From NCBI GenBank assembly GCA_008501635.1, contig QQUJ01000027.1:1-64000 (forward strand): DNA of 64,000 bases, written 5' to 3'. A program made the position numbers and the translations under genes. Positions 8,541 to 18,469 of the stretch are shown one piece after another (position 1 is the first letter of the stretch; each line of letters begins with the position of its first letter). The DNA comes from Pseudomonadota bacterium (GTDB taxonomy: Bacteria; Pseudomonadota; Gammaproteobacteria; QQUJ01). The notes beneath the pieces were generated by a model. That model worked only from the letters and a program-made list of their open reading frames with translations. It was not told where the DNA came from and made no database searches.

Positions 8541-9725
8541 ATGGTCTCCCCTTCATTACAGCGTGGATTCCCGTGGCGCGATGGGAACCACTTCGAACTC
8601 TACACCGCGAGCGAGGATTTCCTTGCTGCGATGCTGGAGGCAATCGCAGCGGCACGCGACGAGGTGCTGCTCGAGATGTACCTGTTCGAAACGGGCGCCG
8701 TAGCCGATCACTTCATCGAGCAACTGTGTGCAGCCGCTCAACGGGGGGTCACCGTACGTGTCTTGCTCGATGCCTTCGGCGCCCGCAACCTCAGCGCTCA
8801 CGATCGCTACCGGCTGCGCGCCGGCAACGTCGCCCTTACCTTGTACAACCCCCTTGCCTACCACAAATGGCGCCACAACCTGCGGCGTGACCACCGAAAA
8901 CTGCTGCTGGTTGATCGGCGAATAGGGTTTACCGGTGGTACCGCCATCAGCGATACCGTGCTCCCGCAGAAGTCACGGCACTCTGGCTGGCGCGAAACCA
9001 TGGTAGCCATGCACGGACCCGTGCTCGACGACTGGGCACACCTGTTCGCCTCCACATGGCAGCGTTGCTGCGCGCTGCCCCCCAGCCTCCCCCAGCGTAT
9101 CGCTGCGGTGGATGGCAACATGGCGGGACGACTCGTGACAGCGAGTGGCGCACACAAACCCGAGATACTGCGTTCGTTCGTGGGCCGCATCAAATCGGCC
9201 AAACACCGGGTCTGGATGAGCACAGCCTACTTCATCCCCACCAATCGCTTACGCCGCAGCCTCTGCTCAGCAGCTCGACGCGGCATTGAGGTTCGCCTGC
9301 TGCTGCCCGGCCGGCTCATCGACCATCCGGGTGTTCGATACGCTGGTCGACGCTACTTCGGACGCCTGCTGCGCGCGGGTGTGCGTATTTTCGAGTATCG
9401 CCCCCAGTTCCTGCACTCCAAGGTACTGCTTTGCGACGAATGGGTTTCTATAGGCTCCAGCAATCTGGATCGCTGGAATCAGCTGTGGAATCTCGATGCC
9501 AATCAGGAAATCGATGATGTCCGTTTTGCTGCCGTCGTCGAGCGTATGTTCCGCGACGATTTCGAGCACGCCCGCGAGATAAGTGCGGCGCGCTGGCGGC
9601 AACGCCCTTGGTGGAAACGACTGCAGGAACGGATCTGGGGTACTGTGGATAGCTGGCTATTTCGTATTACCGGACAAGGATTGGCGAAGCGAAAAAAAAG
9701 TGGGCGCCAGAGGCGCCCACCTTAG
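8541..9725 (+). CDS. clsB: Phospholipase D family cardiolipin synthase, ClsB-like
   Basis: Membrane-lipid enzyme of the PLD superfamily that condenses phosphatidyl groups to cardiolipin. The 394-aa protein carries two HKD motifs: DHRKLLLVD (H118, K120, D125) followed by FTGG, and LHSKVLLCD (H292, K294, D299) followed by IGSSNLD. It lacks N-terminal membrane segments, which fits ClsB/YbhO rather than ClsA. It starts 23 bases after rnd and is probably co-transcribed with it. Its last codons contain the terminator of the convergent adk gene. Confidence 0.88.
   Translation: MVSPSLQRGFPWRDGNHFELYTASEDFLAAMLEAIAAARDEVLLEMYLFETGAVADHFIEQLCAAAQRGVTVRVLLDAFGARNLSAHDRYRLRAGNVALTLYNPLAYHKWRHNLRRDHRKLLLVDRRIGFTGGTAISDTVLPQKSRHSGWRETMVAMHGPVLDDWAHLFASTWQRCCALPPSLPQRIAAVDGNMAGRLVTASGAHKPEILRSFVGRIKSAKHRVWMSTAYFIPTNRLRRSLCSAARRGIEVRLLLPGRLIDHPGVRYAGRRYFGRLLRAGVRIFEYRPQFLHSKVLLCDEWVSIGSSNLDRWNQLWNLDANQEIDDVRFAAVVERMFRDDFEHAREISAARWRQRPWWKRLQERIWGTVDSWLFRITGQGLAKRKKSGRQRRPP
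9700..9720 (-). terminator. Rho-independent terminator of adk
   Basis: Perfect 9-bp stem (9700-9708 with 9712-9720, GTGGGCGCC) with a 3-base loop, followed on the minus strand by a run of eight T. It lies 25 bases past the adk stop and entirely inside the 3' coding end of the convergent clsB gene. Confidence 0.88.
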
Positions 9726-9745
9726 GTCATTGCCAGGGCTGACGC

Positions 9746-11131
9746 CTAACGCCGCCTGGCAGCGGCCTTTCTCTTCGGCGCAGCCTTCTTCCTGGCAGCG
9801 GCCTTTTTCTTCGGCGCAGCCTTCTTCTTGGCGGCTACCTTCTTCCTGGCAGCGGCCTTTTTCTTCGGCGCAGCCTTCTTCTTGGCGGCTACCTTCTTCC
9901 TGGCAGCGGCCTTTTTCTTCGGCGCAGCCTTCTTCTTGGCGGCTGCCTTCTTCCTGGCAGTGGCCTTTTTCTTCGGCGCAGCCTTCTTCTTGGCGGCTGC
10001 CTTCTTCCTGGCAGCGGCCTTTTTCTTCGGCGCAGCCTTCTTCTTGGCGGCGGCCTTCTTCTTGGCAGCGGCCTTTTTCTTCGGCGCAGCCTTCTTCTTG
10101 GCGGCGGCCTTCTTCTTGGCAGCGGCCTTTTTCTTCGGCGCAGCCTTCTTCTTGGTGGCTACCTTCTTCTTGGCAGCGGCCTTTTTCTTCGGCGCAGCCT
10201 TCTTCTTGGCAGCGGCCTTCTTTTTCGGTGCGGCCTTTTTAGCGGCTGTTCTCTTCTTTGCAGTCGCCTTTTTAGGTGCGGGTTTCTTTTTGGCTGGAGC
10301 CTTAGCCTCAGCCGCCGGTTCAGTGGTAGTTGTCTCGTCAGTCACTTTCTTCTTGGCCTCCGCTTGCTTTGGTTTCGCCTTCTGGGTAACCGCCTTTGCT
10401 GGCACCGGCCTGCTGCTGGCTGGCACCTTTCTGGCAGTTGGTATCATGGGCGCAGTTGCCGGTTTGGCCACTGCTGGCTTACTAGCTGCACCTTCTAACA
10501 CTTTGAGGATGGAGGAAAATATCTGCTTGATATCGCCGACCCCTTCGACAGTGCTCAGTTTGCCCTGGCCGCGGTAGTACTCGACCACAGGCGATGTTTG
10601 ATTCTCATACACTCTCAATCGATTGCCGATAGTCTCTTCGTTGTCATCAGCGCGATGATGAAGTTCACCGCCGCAACGATCGCACTGGCCCTCGATCTTG
10701 GGCGGGGTGGTATAGACGTTGTACATCTGGCCACACGACATGCAGGTACGGCGGCCTGTGAGGCGTTGCATCAGAACATCGAAATCGACATCGATCAGCA
10801 GTGACACATCAATCGGTTGATTCAGCTCGTCGAGCATCTGATTGAGCGCGGCCGCCTGGGCGAGGTTGCGCGGGAATCCGTCGAGGATGAAACCTTTCTT
10901 GGCGTCGGGTTGCGAAAGCCGCTCACGAATCATGCCGAGCACGATCTCGTCAGAGACCAACTGACCGGCCTCCATTGCAGCTTTGGCCTGTAGTCCTAGA
11001 GGTGTGCGATCGGCAACCGCTGCGCGCAGCAGGTCACCGGTGGAGATTTGTGGTATCGCGAATTTATCGACGAGTTGCTTGGCTTGTGTGCCCTTACCCG
11101 ATCCGGGTGCCCCCAGAAGTACTATTCTCAT
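9746..11131 (-). CDS. adk: Adenylate kinase with C-terminal histone-H1-like Lys/Ala/Pro tail
   Basis: Residues 1-213 form a complete adenylate kinase (2 ADP = ATP + AMP): P-loop GAPGSGKGT (7-15), AMP-site TGDLLR and DGFPRN, and a LID with four zinc-ligand cysteines (CMSC ... CDRC, residues 130-153). An Ala/Pro/Lys/Thr-rich linker (about 214-275) leads into a very basic tail of about 185 residues (276-461) built from 18-residue repeats of the type AAPKKKAAARKKVAAKKK, resembling AlgP/Hc1-type bacterial histone H1-like proteins. Usual Adk length is about 215 aa, so the tail more than doubles it. The reading frame is unbroken across the junction. The ATG at 11131 starts MRIVLLGAPG. Confidence 0.92.
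   Translation of the reverse strand: MRIVLLGAPGSGKGTQAKQLVDKFAIPQISTGDLLRAAVADRTPLGLQAKAAMEAGQLVSDEIVLGMIRERLSQPDAKKGFILDGFPRNLAQAAALNQMLDELNQPIDVSLLIDVDFDVLMQRLTGRRTCMSCGQMYNVYTTPPKIEGQCDRCGGELHHRADDNEETIGNRLRVYENQTSPVVEYYRGQGKLSTVEGVGDIKQIFSSILKVLEGAASKPAVAKPATAPMIPTARKVPASSRPVPAKAVTQKAKPKQAEAKKKVTDETTTTEPAAEAKAPAKKKPAPKKATAKKRTAAKKAAPKKKAAAKKKAAPKKKAAAKKKVATKKKAAPKKKAAAKKKAAAKKKAAPKKKAAAKKKAAAKKKAAPKKKAAARKKAAAKKKAAPKKKATARKKAAAKKKAAPKKKAAARKKVAAKKKAAPKKKAAARKKVAAKKKAAPKKKAAARKKAAPKRKAAARRR
9794..10171. repeat. Tandem 54-bp repeats encoding the adk tail
   Basis: Seven consecutive 54-bp units begin at 9794, 9848, 9902, 9956, 10010, 10064 and 10118, with truncated 36-bp units on both sides. 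Each encodes 18 residues of the Lys/Ala/Pro tail. The high similarity between units and the whole-codon period predict length variation by slippage or recombination without loss of frame. Confidence 0.9.
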
Positions 11132-11534
11132 GGTTATGCTTACCCCGCATTTTTGTTGATGTACCCCCCGTGAAATCCGCGCCGGGAACTGCAAACTTCG
11201 ATGTATGCTTACGCGAACTTCCTAATTCCCGCCCTATATAGCACAACCTTTTCATTTTAAGAACAGCAGTGCGCGCATTACATAATGATATCTGCTCTCC
11301 AATTAGCTATAGAAACATCACTCCCGATTTGGAGACATTGACCTCATCCACCTCGAAGGAGAAACTTCCTTGCGAAAAATTACAGTGAATGCCGGCGTTG
11401 GGGGATACGCCCATCCTCACCACAGAAGGGTATGCAGCAGCCCCCCCGCGGCCCGTATCCGGAATTCCCAGGGCACCATGCAAGCGCCGCTTCAGACCGA
11501 TTCATAGGAACAAGTGACCCAGAGGGTATCAACC
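11132..11534. other. Divergent adk / pfp intergenic region (403 bp)
   Basis: Relatively AT-rich in its first half, which holds the candidate adk promoter listed separately. The half near pfp has a short AAGGAG-containing inverted repeat (about 11356-11371) and a possible 45-codon TTG-started frame (11370-11507) that I do not consider a supported gene. It probably serves as the pfp leader. Confidence 0.5.
11235..11263 (-). promoter_or_regulatory. Candidate sigma70 promoter of adk
   Basis: Minus strand TTCTTA (11258-11263), a 17-base spacer, and TATATA (11235-11240), about 105 bases upstream of the adk ATG. Each hexamer is only a partial match to consensus. Confidence 0.35.
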
Positions 11535-12824
11535 ATGACGACTCGCAACACCCGCAACACAAAAAAGATGAATGCCTTTTATGCCCAATCGGGCGGCGTC
11601 ACCGCGGTTATCAACGCATCGGCATGCGGTGTGATCGAGACCGCGCGCCAGCACAAAGACCGCATAGGCAAGGTCTACGCTGGGCGCAACGGCATCATTG
11701 GCGCATTGACCGAAGAGCTCATCGACACCAGCAAAGAGTCCAAGCGCGACATTGCCGCACTGCGACATACACCCTCAGGCGCCTTTGGCTCGTGTCGCTA
11801 CAAACTGAAAGGGTTGGAGGAAAATCGCGCCGAATACGAGCGGTTGATTGAAGTGTTTGCCGCGCACAACATCGGTTACTTCTTCTACAACGGCGGCGGC
11901 GACTCGGCGGACACCTGTCTCAAGGTTTCGCAGCTATCCAAAACTCTGGGCTATCCGATTCAGGCAATTCACGTGCCGAAAACGGTCGACAACGACCTGC
12001 CGATCACCGATGTCTGCCCGGGATTCGGATCGGTGGCCAAGTACATCGCCATCTCGGTGCTCGAAGCGAGCTTCGATGTCGCCTCCATGGCCAAAACCTC
12101 GACCAAGGTTTTCATCATCGAAGTGATGGGGCGCCATGCCGGTTGGATTGCCGCGGCGGGTGGGCTTGCCAGCAGTGCCGATTATGAACTGCCGATCGTG
12201 ATCCTCTTTCCCGAGGTACCGTTCAACCAGAAGCGATTCCTCGCCACCATCAAAAAGAAGGTGGCCGCACACGGCTACTGTTCGGTCGTGGTTTCCGAGG
12301 GGGTGAAAGGGGCGGACGGCAAGTTTCTCTCTGACCAGGGATTGCGCGATGCCTTCGGCCATGCCCAACTCGGCGGCGTGGCACCCGTGGTCGCCGGGAT
12401 GGTCAGGAACGGCCTGGGCTTGAAGTATCACTGGGCCGTTGCGGATTATCTGCAACGTGCCGCCCGCCATATCGCCTCCAAAACCGATGTCGAGCAGGCT
12501 TACGCCGTGGGCAAGGCCGCGGTGGAGCTCGCGCTGGCCGGAAAGAACTCTGTGATGCCCACCGTGGTGCGCACCAGCAACAAGCCCTATCGCTGGAAAG
12601 TGGGGGTTGCCCCGCTCGCCAAAGTGGCCAATCGTGAGAAGATGATGCCCAAGAGCTTCATCACCCGGGATGGTTTCGGCATCACCAAGCAGTGCCGCAC
12701 CTATCTGGAACCCCTCATCCTGGGTGAGGACTACCCCCCCTACAAGAACGGGTTGCCCCAGTATGTGCGTCTGAAAAATGTAGCGGTACCCACCAAGCTC
12801 AGCACCACGTACAAACTCAAATAG
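11535..12824 (+). CDS. pfp: Pyrophosphate-dependent 6-phosphofructokinase
   Basis: Reversibly converts fructose-6-phosphate + PPi to fructose-1,6-bisphosphate + Pi, in glycolysis or, run backwards, in CO2-fixing sugar-phosphate cycles. The 429-aa protein has the PFK fold (SGGVTAVINAS; PITDVCPGFGS; EVMGRHAGWIA). The phosphodonor site reads GGGDS and the next loop PKTVDND: the Asp and Lys replacing the Gly residues of ATP-PFKs (GGDGS, PGTIDND) are the accepted PPi signature. I chose the ATG at 11535 with AGAGGG 8 bases upstream; a GTG at 11514 is the alternative. It lies near two pyrophosphatases. Confidence 0.9.
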   Translation: MTTRNTRNTKKMNAFYAQSGGVTAVINASACGVIETARQHKDRIGKVYAGRNGIIGALTEELIDTSKESKRDIAALRHTPSGAFGSCRYKLKGLEENRAEYERLIEVFAAHNIGYFFYNGGGDSADTCLKVSQLSKTLGYPIQAIHVPKTVDNDLPITDVCPGFGSVAKYIAISVLEASFDVASMAKTSTKVFIIEVMGRHAGWIAAAGGLASSADYELPIVILFPEVPFNQKRFLATIKKKVAAHGYCSVVVSEGVKGADGKFLSDQGLRDAFGHAQLGGVAPVVAGMVRNGLGLKYHWAVADYLQRAARHIASKTDVEQAYAVGKAAVELALAGKNSVMPTVVRTSNKPYRWKVGVAPLAKVANREKMMPKSFITRDGFGITKQCRTYLEPLILGEDYPPYKNGLPQYVRLKNVAVPTKLSTTYKLK

Positions 12825-12843
12825 CCCACCACCAGGTCATTAC

Positions 12844-12872
12844 GCAAAGGGCCGGCAATCCCGGCCCTTTGC
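12844..12872. terminator. Terminator between pfp and the convergent small gene
   Basis: Perfect 12-bp stem (12844-12855 with 12861-12872, GCAAAGGGCCGG) with a 5-base loop. It has only short T stretches on either side and lies between the converging 3' ends, so it may serve both directions. Confidence 0.65.
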
Positions 12873-12896
12873 CCGCATGAAGGTGCGGAGCGGGTG

Positions 12897-13196
12897 TTAG
12901 CCGGTGCCCTCGTGGCGCAGCTCCGGGCCCAGCTCCTCGAAGCGAAACAGGCGGAATGCCCGCTCGCCGTTGTAGTCGAGTACGCGCAGATCGTCGGATT
13001 CGTAAAGATCCTTGGAGGCGACATCGAAGTGCCCGCCGTAGCGCGTGCGCGCCAGATCCAGCGGGATCTCGTGGGCGATGAACTTGGTCATCCCCTTGGC
13101 GGCCAGCTTGCTCAGCAACATGGCATCCTCGATAGACTGATGGGAGGTCAGAATTACCAGGGGCCCGCTGCCGGTCATCAGCATGAATACTTTCAT
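12897..13196 (-). CDS. Small conserved hypothetical cytosolic protein
   Basis: 99-aa soluble protein, [20 protein letters not shown] at the N-terminus. I cannot assign a function. The start is supported by AAGGAGCC just upstream. It has an alternating alpha/beta look with acidic patches and no signal peptide. It lies downstream of hppA on the same strand but behind a strong terminator, so it probably has its own promoter in 13200-13280. Confidence 0.65.
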   Translation of the reverse strand: MKVFMLMTGSGPLVILTSHQSIEDAMLLSKLAAKGMTKFIAHEIPLDLARTRYGGHFDVASKDLYESDDLRVLDYNGERAFRLFRFEELGPELRHEGTG

Positions 13197-13281
13197 GGAT
13201 GGCTCCTTTGCGATGCGATGGGAAACCTTGCCTCCTTAAAGCATAGACACAGCGGCCCCGCTTTCATCCCTGCACCAAAGA

Positions 13282-13306
13282 AAAGGGCCGGTGACACCGG
13301 CCCTTT
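13282..13306 (-). terminator. Rho-independent terminator after hppA
   Basis: 11-bp perfect stem (13282-13292 with 13296-13306, AAAGGGCCGGT) with a 3-base loop and a T-rich run on the minus strand (TTTTCTTT), 25 bases after the hppA stop. Confidence 0.85.
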
Positions 13307-13330
13307 CTGTTCAAACAGCGCTTCGATTTC

Positions 13331-15325
<1,995 letters not shown>

Positions 15326-15689
15326 CTCCCCAATGCTCCCTACAGTTGAATGAAAACAGGTGTTCGCAGACGCCAGATGCAGCCTGCAGACACGGCGAAT
15401 CCTGGGGTGGCAAATGCATTCGGGATTTCCGGGTCAAGACCCGCGGGGTATGCGCCCGATACAGCTCGGGATTGACGCGATGGACAGGCCCTTGGAGAAT
15501 AGGCGCCCTGCTCCCGCCGGTTACCCCTTTTGAAATCCCAGCGTTTGCCCAGATTGCTTCGTCGGTCGAATCGACGAAAAACCCATGACCCGATTAGAAA
15601 TTCGGTTGCGGAGTATATACGTAGTGAAGTCGCTTTGACCAGTTAAGATCCCCACCAACCCCCTAAAGAACCCAGCAGGATTAAGGCAT
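15326..15689. other. Divergent hppA / ppa promoter region (364 bp)
   Basis: Separates the diverging membrane and soluble pyrophosphatase genes. The part near ppa is AT-rich (about 15590-15640, including TATATAC) and presumably holds its promoter, but no convincing -35/-10 pair stands out. No gene was seen. Confidence 0.4.
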
Positions 15690-16238
15690 ATGAACCTGGA
15701 CAGAGTCAGCCCCGGCAAACAGGCGCCGGATGAGATCAACGTTATCATCGAGATCCCGGCCCACGCCGAGCCGGTCAAGTACGAGGTGGATAAAGAGACA
15801 GGAGCGATGTTCGTGGACCGCTTCCTGAAGACCTCGATGCGCTATCCCTGCAATTACGGCTATGTGCCGCGCACCCTGTCCGAAGACGGTGATCCGGTGG
15901 ACGTGCTGGTCATCACCCCGGCTCCCCTGATCAGCGGATCGGTCATCCGCTGCCGCCCGGTGGGTGTGTTGAAAATGACCGATGAAGCGGGTCCCGACGC
16001 CAAAGTGCTGGCACTGCCCGCCCGAGGGCTGCGCGGCCACTACGAGGAGGCCAATTCGATCACCGATGTTCCGAAAGGCGTCCTCGATCTGCTCGGCCAC
16101 TTCTTTGAACACTACAAGGACCTCGATCCGGACAAATGGGTGAAGATCGATGGTTGGGCGGGTGTCGAAGCGGCCAAAAAAGAGGTGCTCGATAGCATCA
16201 AGCGCTACGATAGCGACCCCGACAAGCCCCGTTTCTAA
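15690..16238 (+). CDS. ppa: Inorganic pyrophosphatase, soluble family I
   Basis: Cytoplasmic Mg2+-dependent enzyme hydrolysing PPi to 2 Pi. The 182-aa protein has the family I core: [32 protein letters not shown], and the metal-binding signature DGDPVDVLV. Length fits the bacterial hexameric enzyme (about 175 aa). It diverges from hppA, and the following phosphodiesterase starts 10 bases after its stop. Confidence 0.95.
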   Translation: MNLDRVSPGKQAPDEINVIIEIPAHAEPVKYEVDKETGAMFVDRFLKTSMRYPCNYGYVPRTLSEDGDPVDVLVITPAPLISGSVIRCRPVGVLKMTDEAGPDAKVLALPARGLRGHYEEANSITDVPKGVLDLLGHFFEHYKDLDPDKWVKIDGWAGVEAAKKEVLDSIKRYDSDPDKPRF

Positions 16239-16248
16239 GGAGAGCGCC

Positions 16249-16761
16249 TTGATTGTCTGTATCCTCTCCGACAGCCACGATCGCATCGATCGCATGCTCG
16301 CTGCCGCGCAAAGCGCGCTGGACGAAGGCGCCGAGGCATTCCTCCACTGCGGCGATTTAATCGCGACCGAAACGCTGACGGAGCTCAAACGCCTGGGCAA
16401 GCCCATCTATCTCGTGCATGGCAACAACAGCGGCAATCTCGATGAGCTGCGCACCATGGCGACCCGCGCCAACAGCGGTATCCGCTACTACGGCGCCGAA
16501 GCCGATTTCGTACTCGCGGGACGCCGCATCTTTCTCTCGCACTATCCGCATCGGGCGCAACGAATGGCGCAGTCGGGCCGCTATGACCTACTCTGTTGTG
16601 GGCACAGCCACACCAGCGAGATCTCTGCGGTCGAGCACAAGCAAGGGGCTGCCGTGCTCTTGAATCCCGGCACGGTAGCAGGCATAGGAGCCCCGCCCAC
16701 TTACGCCGTAGGCGACCTCGAAACCCTGCGGTTCGAGATCCGCGAACTGCCGCGGGAGTGA
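16249..16761 (+). CDS. YfcE-like metallophosphoesterase
   Basis: Small cytoplasmic calcineurin-fold phosphodiesterase (170 aa) with ordered metal motifs: DSH near the N-terminus, CGD, GNNSG, and SHYP ... GHSH. The natural substrate is not known for most members. The start is a TTG at 16249, because AAGGAGAG (overlapping the ppa stop codon) is well placed before it and the product then begins right at the family start ([10 protein letters not shown]). Probably co-transcribed with ppa and moaC. Confidence 0.88.
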   Translation: MIVCILSDSHDRIDRMLAAAQSALDEGAEAFLHCGDLIATETLTELKRLGKPIYLVHGNNSGNLDELRTMATRANSGIRYYGAEADFVLAGRRIFLSHYPHRAQRMAQSGRYDLLCCGHSHTSEISAVEHKQGAAVLLNPGTVAGIGAPPTYAVGDLETLRFEIRELPRE

Positions 16762-16789
16762 GCCAACCACCATCGGGGAGTCTTCAACC

Positions 16790-17275
16790 ATGAGCGAGTT
16801 GACCCATTTCAATCAGGCCGGTGACGCCCATATGGTGAACGTGGGTGAGAAGAAGGCCACGCATCGCATCGCGGTCGCCGAGGGACGCATACACATGCAG
16901 CCTGCGACCCTGGAGAAAATCATCGCGGGCGATCACAAAAAAGGGGATGTCCTGGGCATCGCTCGCATCGCCGGGATCATGGCTGCCAAACGTACTTCGG
17001 ATCTTATTCCGCTCTGCCACCCGATCATGCTCACGCATCTTTCCATCGACCTTACACCCGACTCCCAGAGCGGCGACATCCACTGCGTGGCACGGGCCGA
17101 AACCGCCGAGCGCACTGGTGTGGAGATGGAGGCGTTGATGGCCGTTCAGTTGGCATTGCTGACGGTCTACGACATGTGCAAAGCGGTGGATCGCGGGATG
17201 CAGATTCACTCGGTGCAGTTGCTCGAAAAATCCGGCGGCAAGAGCGGCGGCTGGACACGGAAGGAGTCGAACTAG
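16790..17275 (+). CDS. moaC: Cyclic pyranopterin monophosphate synthase (molybdenum cofactor)
   Basis: Converts the MoaA product into cyclic pyranopterin monophosphate. The 161-aa protein has the MoaC hallmarks [36 protein letters not shown] (catalytic Lys and His region) and [23 protein letters not shown]. Full family length. A GGGGAG precedes the ATG. No other moa gene is in view. Confidence 0.94.
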   Translation: MSELTHFNQAGDAHMVNVGEKKATHRIAVAEGRIHMQPATLEKIIAGDHKKGDVLGIARIAGIMAAKRTSDLIPLCHPIMLTHLSIDLTPDSQSGDIHCVARAETAERTGVEMEALMAVQLALLTVYDMCKAVDRGMQIHSVQLLEKSGGKSGGWTRKESN

Positions 17276-17641
17276 CCGCGCAGTCAGCGGTGCGACAAGC
17301 AGCGCAGCGTCCTGCGCTATGAATCGCTTCAAATCATCACGCTCTGAACGAATCCCCCATGGCCTGGCACGGCAGCATCCGGTTGCGGAGCGCTAGCGAA
17401 GCTTGCGCCCGGAGCCTATCGGGTAGGGATTGCAGGTAAAGAAACCCCCGGTGGTCAATTGGGGGGGAGGGGGGGAACCACCGGGGGTATGGAGGACGCA
17501 TACTGATACTACAGTGGTAACGATATCGTTCGCGCTGAAAGATTCCAGTGCCCGAGTTGATCTGCATCAACCAAACGACTAATTCGACGCCACGTCATCC
17601 CGAAATGGCTGCGATCGGATTTGGCGATCGTGCGCTGTGCG
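17276..17641. other. Non-coding region between moaC and the lipoprotein gene (366 bp)
   Basis: Convergent gene ends. The region holds the large G-loop hairpin at 17444-17488, listed separately. No supported gene and no conventional U-run terminator were seen. Confidence 0.5.
17444..17488. repeat. 12-bp perfect stem with a G-tract loop
   Basis: Arms 17444-17455 (ACCCCCGGTGGT) and 17477-17488 are exact reverse complements. The 21-base loop contains two runs of seven G separated by a single A, so the plus strand could also form a G-quadruplex. Confidence 0.75.
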
Positions 17642-18406
17642 TCAGTTCAGAAGCGCATAGACCCCGATCGAATAGGCCCGTTTCTTCCCATCACCCAGCA
17701 GAGCCGAACGCCGCACCTTGCCGCCTGGCCGCAGATCCGACTGGAGATAGCGGGTGTCGCCGCTGCCCGTATCGAAGGTGACACCGGTCAGGGTGGGGAA
17801 GTAGTAGCCAAGCACGTCACCTTGCTCGACGCCGACCGTCACGGGGAAGTTGATGCGATTGAGGCCCGGCTGCTTGGGCGTAAGCGGTTTGCTCTCCCAG
17901 ATCACCACAAGATCGTTTTCCACCTGCCGCAGTACTTTGACCTTGAAGGGGGCCGGCTTGGCAAAGTACCCGCCAACGCCTGTCAGTGTCCCGTTCTTCG
18001 GCACCGCGTGGGCAAGATCGACAATCAACAGCGGTTTTTCCTCGACCTGGGCGCGTTCGACGAGCTCGCCGCCGATATAGTCAAGGAGATCCTCGCGCAC
18101 CAGAAATTCCTTCAGCTCATCGATCTGCTGCTGCTGGAACTTGCGGATCTGACCCCGCAACTGCGACGACTCGCGAACCCGTGAGCCCTTTTCGGCATCC
18201 AGTACGGTGACCACGCGATTGAGTTCCGCGATGTCTTTCTGCAGCAGTCGCTCCTGGGCCTTGAGCTGGGAGATCTGCTGGTTAGCGTTGTTCAACTGCC
18301 CCTTCAGGGTCTGGTTCTCGTCGCTCAACTCTTTGACGTTAGCGGGAACCTGGCACCCCACCACGATAAGAGCACATGCTGCTACCACGAAGTATTTACG
18401 GATCAT
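17642..18406 (-). CDS. Coiled-coil lipoprotein
   Basis: 254-aa predicted lipoprotein: signal peptide MIRKYFVVAACALIVVGC with lipobox VVGC (Cys about 18), then a long coiled coil (about 25-100, heptads rich in L, Q, K, E), then a beta-rich C-terminal domain that I do not recognise. I chose the ATG at 18406 rather than 18430 because it gives a clean signal peptide. It is last in a probable operon after the cyclase and kinase genes (64 bp after the kinase), so it could be an envelope target or partner of the kinase. Confidence 0.75.
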   Translation of the reverse strand: MIRKYFVVAACALIVVGCQVPANVKELSDENQTLKGQLNNANQQISQLKAQERLLQKDIAELNRVVTVLDAEKGSRVRESSQLRGQIRKFQQQQIDELKEFLVREDLLDYIGGELVERAQVEEKPLLIVDLAHAVPKNGTLTGVGGYFAKPAPFKVKVLRQVENDLVVIWESKPLTPKQPGLNRINFPVTVGVEQGDVLGYYFPTLTGVTFDTGSGDTRYLQSDLRPGGKVRRSALLGDGKKRAYSIGVYALLN

Positions 18407-18469
18407 GTCTGAATCTCTTTCCGATGGCACGCCTGCCCTGGACCATACCGCGATCCTCGCGGCGGCGCG

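Noticed and set aside
9583-10577. Long plus-strand frames with Phe/Ala or Ser/Trp-rich repeats opposite adk
   Set aside because: They are complements of the 54-bp repeat array that encodes the adk tail; no ribosome site and low-complexity sequence.
11370-11507. 45-codon TTG-started frame with AAGGAG upstream of pfp
   Set aside because: Sequence has no protein-like features and the ribosome-site-like motif is part of a small inverted repeat; more likely leader.
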